Shown: positions 1 to 4,879 of the stretch, in pieces
How the letters are laid out: each line of letters starts with the position of its first letter
How positions within the stretch are numbered: position 1 is the first letter of the stretch
NCBI GenBank assembly: GCA_934561485.1
Contig: CAKTGS010000098.1
Coordinates: 1 to 7,220 of the forward strand
DNA length: 7,220 nucleotides
Reading direction: 5' to 3'
From: an uncultured Faecalibacterium sp.
GTDB taxonomy: Bacteria > Bacillota > Clostridia > Oscillospirales > Ruminococcaceae
Made by a program: the position numbers and the translations under genes
Notes under the pieces: model-generated
The model's database searches: none
Told to the model about the DNA's origin: nothing
The model's input: only the letters and a program-made list of their open reading frames with translations

Positions 1-26
1 CCGCCGGTAACAATGATTGCGTACAT
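1..26 (-). CDS. rplU: 50S ribosomal protein L21, first nine codons (runs off the left edge)
   Basis: Only the N-terminus is present: reading leftward from the ATG at 26 gives MYAIIVTGG, the highly conserved start of bacterial ribosomal protein L21, a large-subunit protein that binds 23S rRNA. An in-frame ATG three codons upstream (at 35) would add MNK, but the Shine-Dalgarno AAGGA at 40-36 directly abuts it. The same AAGGA sits 9 nt from the ATG at 26, so 26 is the better start and it matches the family N-terminus. In Firmicutes rplU is normally followed by a small cysteine-protease gene and rpmA; neither can be seen here. The structured leader and own promoter just upstream support the call. 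The call rests on nine residues plus this context. Confidence 0.85.
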
Positions 27-40
27 TTTGTTCATTCCTT

Positions 41-108
41 TTCGTTGTACTCGCTGGTCGTAAAGGCAGGCCCCTACAGGAGCCATTTCAGGCGCCCACA
101 CCACGCGG
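41..108 (-). promoter_or_regulatory. Putative ribosomal protein L21 leader RNA (5' UTR of rplU)
   Basis: The transcript between the rplU promoter and the rplU ribosome binding site can fold into a nested structure. A closing stem pairs CGC-(G bulge)-TGGT at 107-100 with ACCAGCG at 58-52. Inside it GGGC (97-94) pairs with GCCT (67-64), with one G-U pair. The apical hairpin pairs GGCTCC (84-79) with GGGGCC (74-69) around a UGUA loop. A conserved L21 leader immediately upstream of rplU is known in Firmicutes and is thought to let L21 repress its own operon. Position and size fit that family. I assign it from position and hand folding, not from a covariance-model match. Confidence 0.62.
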
Positions 109-115
109 CTAGAAT

Positions 116-144
116 AGTATAGCAAAAAACGGGCCTGAATGCAA
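116..144 (-). promoter_or_regulatory. Promoter for rplU (extended -10)
   Basis: On the minus strand there is a weak -35 TTGCAT (144-139), a 17-nt spacer, and a -10 TATACT (121-116) preceded by TGC, which makes an extended -10 element. The extended -10 would compensate for the poor -35. The start point would fall near 109, just before the structured leader. It lies in the 147-nt gap between lgt and rplU, so rplU can be expressed independently of the operon upstream. No convincing terminator separates the two, so read-through from lgt is also possible. Confidence 0.7.
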
Positions 145-173
145 GAGGAAATTTCCGCTTTGCGCGAGATTTT

Positions 174-1226
174 TTATTTTCCATCCTTGTCCGTTTCCCC
201 TATGGCACGTTTGATCTCTTCATTATATGCTTCCGTGCGCTGCACAAACAGTTCCCGGGGGCTGGACGCTACCAGTTCGGTGTCGGCATCCAGCACAAGG
301 CCGATCGCACCGCTCTCTTTACGCAGCTTGTTCCGTGCTGCTTTGTTCTCTGCCGTCAGGGCCAGCGGCACCATCAGGGTCCGGCCCTTGTATTTGCGGG
401 TCAGGTAAATTTCTGCAGCCACACCAGCCACCACGGCAATGCCGGCGATCAGCTGGGATACCCGCAGGCCGATGGACGGCACCAGCATCAAGCTGTCGGT
501 GCGCAGTGCTTCGATCCAGAAGCGGCCTGCGCCGTACCAAATCATGTACCGCAGGGCGATGTCACCGTTGAATTTGCGCTTTTTAATGTACCGGAACAGC
601 AGGATAAAGCCCACCAGGCACCAGATGCTCTCATACAAAAAGGTGGGATGCACCGGCAGGTTCGGGTCAATGGTCACACCGCTCTGCGCGGTGACCGTGC
701 TGCCCATCAGGTAAGCACGGGTGGCTTCGCTGTACATGCCCCAGGGCAGAGTGGTGTTGCAGCCAAAGGCCTCCTGATTAAAAAAGTTGCCCCAGCGGCC
801 GCAGCACTGCCCGATGAGAAAGCCCATGGCCGTCAGATCGAACATGGGCAGCACCGGCACGCCGCGCCATTTGCAGGCCAGGCCGCCGAACAGAAACCCG
901 CCAATGACGCCGCCGTAGATGGCCAGGCCGCCATCGCGGATGGCGATCATCTCCCAGATGCTCTCATATTTAAAAGGTGCCATGGCCACATAATAGGCGC
1001 GGGCGCTGGCAATGCCCAGCACCACGCCGATGAGGATCACATCCACCATGCTGTCCGGGTCCACGCCAAACTCAATGCTGTGGCGGAATGCAAACAGCAG
1101 CGCCAGGCACAGGCCCACAGCAATGCACACACCGTACCAGTAAATGTTCACGCCGCCAATGGAAAAAGCAATGCGGTTTACTTCCAGGCTCAGGCCCAGA
1201 CCCGGGAACTGTACCAAATTTGTCAT
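174..1226 (-). CDS. lgt: Phosphatidylglycerol--prolipoprotein diacylglyceryl transferase (Lgt)
   Basis: Lgt is an integral membrane enzyme that transfers diacylglycerol from phosphatidylglycerol to the lipobox cysteine of prolipoproteins, the first step of lipoprotein maturation. The 350-aa protein has about seven hydrophobic segments and the family signature GRWGNFFNQE (residues 143-152), carrying the conserved Arg144, Asn147 and Glu152. It also has the glycine-rich GGLAIYGGVIGG (99-110), HPTFLYES (193-200) and GRFWIEALR (234-242) with the conserved Arg235 and Glu239. The E. coli catalytic-loop histidine position (HGG) is Tyr104 here. The protein is longer than the usual 260-300 aa because of a charged tail after about residue 280. 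The ATG overlaps the yfmH stop (ATGA) and is preceded by AGGAGG, so translation is coupled to yfmH. It is the last gene of the vanY-yfmF-yfmH-lgt unit. Confidence 0.96.
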   Translation of the reverse strand: MTNLVQFPGLGLSLEVNRIAFSIGGVNIYWYGVCIAVGLCLALLFAFRHSIEFGVDPDSMVDVILIGVVLGIASARAYYVAMAPFKYESIWEMIAIRDGGLAIYGGVIGGFLFGGLACKWRGVPVLPMFDLTAMGFLIGQCCGRWGNFFNQEAFGCNTTLPWGMYSEATRAYLMGSTVTAQSGVTIDPNLPVHPTFLYESIWCLVGFILLFRYIKKRKFNGDIALRYMIWYGAGRFWIEALRTDSLMLVPSIGLRVSQLIAGIAVVAGVAAEIYLTRKYKGRTLMVPLALTAENKAARNKLRKESGAIGLVLDADTELVASSPRELFVQRTEAYNEEIKRAIGETDKDGK

Positions 1227-2533
1227 GCGTCCTCCTCTTCCTCTTCGGGCGGCAGCACAGTGCCGTCCGGCAGAATATCCATCACAGCCATGCGGTCGGT
1301 GCAGAGGATGTGCTGCAGGGCAGCGTCTGCATCCTCGGCAGTCAGGCCCGCCAGCATGGTGATCTGCTGCGCCACAGTCTGGCCGCTGAGGGCAAAATCC
1401 GCCATCTGGCTGGCCGAATCCTCCACGTTTTCCAGATTTTCGATCAGCTGGCCGTATTTTTCGTTCTTACACAGGGTAAAGATCTCGCGGTCCACGCCCT
1501 GGGTGCGCACCCGGGCGATCTCTTCCAGCAGCAGGCTGCGCACGGTGTCCGGCACATCGCTTTCGCCGGTAAACAGAATGCAGCAGCAGCCGTCCACCCG
1601 CAGCACTTCTCCGCCAAAACCGGGGTTCACCAGGCCTTCATCGTACAGGCGGCGGTACAGCGGCGACATGCCGCCCACAATGCAGCTGAGAATCAGATCA
1701 TACAGCGCCTCGGTGCGCAGATCGCCAAAGGGCAGCGGCTCTTCCTTGAAGCCCACACCGAAGCAGGGCTTGGACACCGGCATTTTCAGCGTTTTGTGTG
1801 CTGCAGCAAGGGTCATGGGTTCCGGGGCGTACAGACGCTGCACCGGCCCGGCCGGGCGCGGTTCCATCAGCCCGTGGCGCGCACAGGCCGCCAGAATCTG
1901 CTCCAGGGTGGTGTTGCCGGCAGCCGCCAGCACCATATTGCCCGGTGCATAAAAGGCCCGGCAGCTGTCGTAGAGCATTTCCGGCGTGATCTCGGCAATG
2001 CTCTCCACGGTGCCTGCAATGTCGCTGCGGATGGGATGATGGTGATATAGGCACTCGAACAGGCCGGTGATGAGCCGCCAGTCCGGGCTGTCATCGTACA
2101 TTTTGATCTCCTGCCCAATGATGCCCTGCTCCTTGGCAATGGTCTGCTCCGTAAAATAGGGGTGGGTCACCATGCCCAGCAGCACGTCCAGGCTTTCGTC
2201 CAGCTGCTGGGTTGCCGTGAACAGGTAGCAGGTGCGGTCAAAGCTGGTAAACGCATTGGCATTGGCACCCGTTTTGGCATACTTGGCAAAGGCATCGCCG
2301 TCCTGGTCCTCAAACATTTTGTGTTCCAGAAAATGCGCCACACCGGCAGGCAGGTGCACCTCTTTGCCGTCCAGCCGGAAATCCCGGTCGATGGAGCCAA
2401 AGCGGGTGGCAAAGATCACATGGGTGCTTGAATACCCCGGCATGGGGCGCACCAGCACGGTCAGGCCGGAGGGCAGCACCTTCCACTGGTCCGCCACGGC
2501 CTGTTCCAGGATCGTCTGCTTATTCTCCAACAT
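1223..2533 (-). CDS. yfmH: M16 (insulinase-like) zinc peptidase subunit, YfmH family (EF-P 5-aminopentanol modification-associated)
   Basis: This is a 436-aa pitrilysin/insulinase-fold protein. It keeps the inverted zinc motif HFLEH at 67-71 (His67 and His71 bind zinc, Glu70 is the catalytic base). A downstream EQGIIGQEIKM block contains Glu142, the likely third zinc ligand. In its C-terminal half the usual R...Y substrate-binding motif is replaced by LYDEGLV (about 296-302). YfmH-type proteins pair with YfmF-type partners. In Bacillus the homologues (ymfF/ymfH spelling) are linked to 5-aminopentanol modification of elongation factor P; their substrate is not established. A GTG at 2539 would add two residues, but the ATG at 2533 has AAGG at a 5-nt spacing, so I chose it. 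The gene overlaps yfmF by 14 nt and lgt by 4 nt. It ends in a run of five glutamates. Confidence 0.92.
   Translation of the reverse strand: MLENKQTILEQAVADQWKVLPSGLTVLVRPMPGYSSTHVIFATRFGSIDRDFRLDGKEVHLPAGVAHFLEHKMFEDQDGDAFAKYAKTGANANAFTSFDRTCYLFTATQQLDESLDVLLGMVTHPYFTEQTIAKEQGIIGQEIKMYDDSPDWRLITGLFECLYHHHPIRSDIAGTVESIAEITPEMLYDSCRAFYAPGNMVLAAAGNTTLEQILAACARHGLMEPRPAGPVQRLYAPEPMTLAAAHKTLKMPVSKPCFGVGFKEEPLPFGDLRTEALYDLILSCIVGGMSPLYRRLYDEGLVNPGFGGEVLRVDGCCCILFTGESDVPDTVRSLLLEEIARVRTQGVDREIFTLCKNEKYGQLIENLENVEDSASQMADFALSGQTVAQQITMLAGLTAEDADAALQHILCTDRMAVMDILPDGTVLPPEEEEEDA
1231..1236 (-). promoter_or_regulatory. lgt ribosome binding site inside the yfmH 3' end
   Basis: AGGAGG lies 4 nt before the lgt ATG. 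It is made of the GAA/GAG/GAC codons that encode the acidic C-terminus of YfmH (EEEEEDA), so the coding end of one gene provides the ribosome binding site of the next. Confidence 0.75.
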
Positions 2534-3818
2534 CGGCACCTTCTTTCGTGAGCAGATAGCTGACCGAGAGGGTCAGTTGGCGCAGGATGTCCCGCACCTG
2601 GTCCTCGGTCACGGCACGCAGGGCAGCCCGGGCCTCGTCCGGGGTCTGGATGGACGCCGCACCGTTGGCACCGGCCCGCAGCACTTCAATGTAGTACCAG
2701 GTCTCGATGCCGCCCAGGCTGTCCTCTACTCCATTCATGCCGCTGAGCAGGCCGCGGCGGCAGTCCTCCAGTTCCTCAGCAGTGATGGGTCCATTGCACA
2801 GGTCGTCCAGTTCTTTCAGGATGGCCTGCTCGGCGCGGGCGGCGTCTGCATGTTCCACGCCGCTGTTCACGGCCATACTGCCGGTAAAGCTCTGGAAAGC
2901 AGAGGAGCAATAGTAGCACAGGTGGTCCCGCTCCCGCACGTTCAGGAACAGGCGGCTGGTCACGCTGCCGCCGTACAGGGCCATGGCAAGGCGCACGGCA
3001 GCCAGCTGATCCGGCTGCATGGGCCGGCCCAGGGTGAACAGCATACACAGCTTTGCCTGCACCATGTCAAAGGTCTCGGTCTTGTGCAGCGGAGCACGGC
3101 GCGGCATGGCCATGTTTTCTTCCAGCGGCAGCGGAGCGCGGTCGATCGCGGCTAGCTCTGTCAGCAGCGCATCCCGAATGGCAGCCGTCTGGGCTTCATC
3201 GCAGCCCAGCACCATCAGTTCAATGCTGGCGGTGCGCAGCATCTCGCGGTAGGCAGCGGTCAGCTGTTCCGGCGTCAGGCCGTCCACCTCTTCCAGATAG
3301 CCTTCCTGCCGCACGCCCGCCGGGCTGTCGCCAAAAAATTCGCGGTTGGCCTGCCGGGTGCAGTAGATGCGCTTTTCGTTGATCTCATCTTCCAGCGCCT
3401 TTTTCAGCATCTGCTTTTCGATCTCCACAGCCTGCGGGTCAAACACGCCGTCCACAAGGCAGGGGTGGAAGGCCGCGCCCAGTGCAATAGCGGCATACTC
3501 CCGGGTAAGCGGCTCCCCTTCCAGGGCAAATTTATCCTTGATGCCGGTCACACTGACGCACAGGTTGTGGTTGCAGCCCATGGGGCGGGCGTCCACGGTC
3601 AGGTCTGCCCCATAGAGCTTTGCCAGCTTTTTGGTCAGCTGGGTCATATCCGGGCAGCCGGCATAGCCGCGCTCCAGCACCAGCGGCAGCAGTGCATGGG
3701 CCGTAGCAGCGGCCCGCTTTGCCGGAAACGCAAAATGGATGCTGATGCGGCAGCGGTTGAATTTTTCCGCCGGGTCGCAGGAAAGATGCACTCCCGGCGC
3801 AATGAGGGTTCGTTCCAA
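2520..3818 (-). CDS. yfmF: M16-like non-catalytic partner subunit, YfmF family (EF-P 5-aminopentanol modification-associated)
   Basis: This 432-aa M16-fold protein starts at TTG 3818 (Met-Glu-Arg-Thr-Leu-Ile). Where active M16 enzymes have HxxEH, it has LLPLVLERG (43-51), the degenerate pattern typical of YfmF, followed by LYGADL (68-73). The helix block FDPQAVEIEKQMLKK begins near residue 126. In the C-terminal half it keeps an M16 R...Y substrate-binding motif, RERDHLCY, with Arg295 and Tyr302. It therefore probably supplies substrate grip to a heterodimer in which YfmH supplies zinc. The frame stays open upstream to 3962 with non-ATG starts, but that would run over 100 nt into vanY and add no family sequence. 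The usual length of about 425-430 aa and the ribosome binding site both support 3818. It sits 41 nt after vanY and overlaps yfmH by 14 nt. Confidence 0.9.
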   Translation of the reverse strand: MERTLIAPGVHLSCDPAEKFNRCRISIHFAFPAKRAAATAHALLPLVLERGYAGCPDMTQLTKKLAKLYGADLTVDARPMGCNHNLCVSVTGIKDKFALEGEPLTREYAAIALGAAFHPCLVDGVFDPQAVEIEKQMLKKALEDEINEKRIYCTRQANREFFGDSPAGVRQEGYLEEVDGLTPEQLTAAYREMLRTASIELMVLGCDEAQTAAIRDALLTELAAIDRAPLPLEENMAMPRRAPLHKTETFDMVQAKLCMLFTLGRPMQPDQLAAVRLAMALYGGSVTSRLFLNVRERDHLCYYCSSAFQSFTGSMAVNSGVEHADAARAEQAILKELDDLCNGPITAEELEDCRRGLLSGMNGVEDSLGGIETWYYIEVLRAGANGAASIQTPDEARAALRAVTEDQVRDILRQLTLSVSYLLTKEGADVGE

Positions 3819-3825
3819 TGTCTGT

Positions 3826-3835
3826 TTCCTTCCTT
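3826..3835 (-). promoter_or_regulatory. Ribosome binding site that sets the TTG start of yfmF
   Basis: AAGGAAGGAA lies 8 nt upstream of the TTG at 3818 in the vanY-yfmF gap. No ATG or GTG lies in frame near this site, so yfmF most likely uses a TTG start, which would lower its initiation rate relative to its partner yfmH. Confidence 0.7.
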
Positions 3836-3859
3836 CCCGTGCAGAGCACAGGAGCGTTT

Positions 3860-4684
3860 TTATTGCTGCAGCGATTTTTGCAGCGTAATGAATTCTTCCA
3901 GGCTCAGGCCGCTGGCACGCACGGCCAGGGCGTTTTCCACGCCCACATAGCGCCAGTGCCAAGGCTCATACACCACGCCGGTCATGGCCTGGCGGTCTTT
4001 CGGATAGCGCAGAATAAAACCGTACTCGGCAGCATAGGCATTGAGCCACTCAAAGGCCCGGGTGCCCGCAAAACCGGTGTCCCGGGTGGTGTAGTCGGCG
4101 CACAGGATGTCGGCGGCATAGCCGGTGCCGTGCTCACTGCAGGCAGCCTGGGGCAGAATGGACGCCGCCAGAGCAGCCGCTTCTGCTTCGGTTTTGCCCT
4201 GTTCCAGGTAGTGCTGCTTCTGTTCCTCGTAGGCAGCCTGGCGGGTCTCGGCGGTCTGATATCCGCACACCAGGGTCAGGGTCACCCCATCCGCCTGGGC
4301 GGCGGCTGCCATGCTGCGGCACTGCATGGCGGCTTCCGCTTCCAGCTGGGTACCGGCTTCGTCCGCCGCATCCAGCAGCGGGGCAGGCTCTTCTTCGGTG
4401 GGCAGGTTGCCGTTGATGAGCACCAGGCGCGGGTCATCGGCATCAAACCGGTAGTCCGTTTCCTCGTAGGTGCTGGCCGCGAACACTTTTGGCCCGGCCA
4501 GCAGGCTGTGCACCCGGGGCAGCACCCACAGGATGCCATTGGTAAGCAGGGCGATCACCACCCCGCACCCAGCCAGAAAAATGACCCAGTTGCGGGCCAG
4601 GCGCAGCATTTTGCGGCGCTTCCATTCCCGGTAGGTCAGGGGCTGTTTCTCCTGTGGCTTTCGGTTTGTCTTTTTGGGTTCCAT
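3860..4684 (-). CDS. Membrane-anchored D-alanyl-D-alanine carboxypeptidase, VanY/M15B family
   Basis: This 274-aa protein is predicted to trim the terminal D-Ala from peptidoglycan stem peptides outside the membrane. It has a basic cytoplasmic head (1-32), one membrane segment (about 33-55, NWVIFLAGCGVVIALL...) and an extracytoplasmic M15 domain. SEHGTGYAADI (183-193) carries the zinc ligands His185 and Asp192. EPWHWRYVG (240-248) carries the catalytic Glu240 and the third ligand His243. The spacing (His+7=Asp, Glu+3=His) matches VanX/VanY enzymes. The usual SGYRS motif reads CGYQT (140-144), so the arginine is replaced by Gln143. The ATG at 4684 follows AAAAGGAG with a long 13-nt gap. A GTG at 4732 would stay in frame but has no ribosome binding site. 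It is the first gene of the operon. A link to vancomycin resistance is not implied; housekeeping VanY-like enzymes are common in clostridia. Confidence 0.88.
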   Translation of the reverse strand: MEPKKTNRKPQEKQPLTYREWKRRKMLRLARNWVIFLAGCGVVIALLTNGILWVLPRVHSLLAGPKVFAASTYEETDYRFDADDPRLVLINGNLPTEEEPAPLLDAADEAGTQLEAEAAMQCRSMAAAAQADGVTLTLVCGYQTAETRQAAYEEQKQHYLEQGKTEAEAAALAASILPQAACSEHGTGYAADILCADYTTRDTGFAGTRAFEWLNAYAAEYGFILRYPKDRQAMTGVVYEPWHWRYVGVENALAVRASGLSLEEFITLQKSLQQ

Positions 4685-4713
4685 GGTGCAGCGTGTGCTC
4701 CTTTTACAGATTT

Positions 4714-4730
4714 GCAGCGCGCCGCGCCGC
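4714..4730 (-). promoter_or_regulatory. GC hairpin in the 5' UTR of the vanY operon
   Basis: GCGGCGC pairs with GCGCTGC... read as GCGGCGC/GCGCTGC-type arms at 4730-4724 and 4720-4714: seven base pairs with one G-U and a 3-nt loop. It starts about 10 nt after the predicted transcription start and ends 8 nt before the ribosome binding site at 4705-4698. No U-run follows, so it is not a terminator. It may protect the 5' end of the mRNA or modulate initiation. Confidence 0.4.
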
Positions 4731-4745
4731 ACAGATTCAAACTAT

Positions 4746-4774
4746 ATTATACACCCCTTTGCATTTTGTGTAAA
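4746..4774 (-). promoter_or_regulatory. Promoter of the vanY-yfmF-yfmH-lgt operon
   Basis: On the minus strand TTTACA (4774-4769, five of six matches to the -35 consensus) is followed by a 17-nt spacer and a perfect TATAAT (4751-4746). It lies between the terminator of the upstream lipoprotein gene and vanY. The predicted start is near 4739, giving a leader of about 55 nt. This is the strongest housekeeping-sigma promoter visible in the window, and the local DNA is clearly AT-richer than its surroundings. Confidence 0.85.
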
Positions 4775-4819
4775 CGCCGGAAAGTGTAAAATAAGTATGA
4801 CCGGGCAATCCTGTACCGA

Positions 4820-4854
4820 CAAAAACGCCCTGCACAGGGTTTCCGTGCAGGGCG
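4820..4854 (-). terminator. Intrinsic terminator after the TPR/LRR lipoprotein gene
   Basis: CGCCCTGCAC (4854-4845) and GTGCAGGGCG (4835-4826) form a perfect 10-bp stem around a 9-nt loop, followed by TTTTT (4825-4821). It begins 25 nt after the lipoprotein gene's stop codon and separates that gene from the vanY operon promoter. Confidence 0.92.
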
Positions 4855-4879
4855 CGCAGCCGCTTTGGTTTATGGCAGC

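Noticed and set aside
147..156. Palindrome GGAAATTTCC after lgt, considered as a terminator
   Set aside because: It has no loop, is AT-rich and is not directly followed by a U-run. The T-run further on has no GC stem next to it, so I see no clear terminator between lgt and rplU.
648..1952. Plus-strand open frame of 434 codons opposite lgt and yfmH
   Set aside because: It lies entirely antisense to two well-supported genes, has low-complexity His/Ala/Gln and Ser/Arg-rich translation, and shows no recognisable domain. It is a product of GC-rich codon structure.
3819..3962. Upstream extension of yfmF to an alternative start at 3962
   Set aside because: It would overlap vanY by about 100 nt, and the extra residues resemble no YfmF N-terminus. 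The TTG at 3818 has a well-placed ribosome binding site and gives the usual length.
3860..4684. Vancomycin resistance determinant
   Set aside because: A VanY-like domain alone is common in clostridial housekeeping. No VanHAX, VanRS or VanZ gene is present in the window.
3818..4789. Plus-strand open frame of 323 codons opposite vanY
   Set aside because: It is antisense to a gene with intact M15B motifs and runs through that gene's promoter. Its translation is compositionally biased with no domain.
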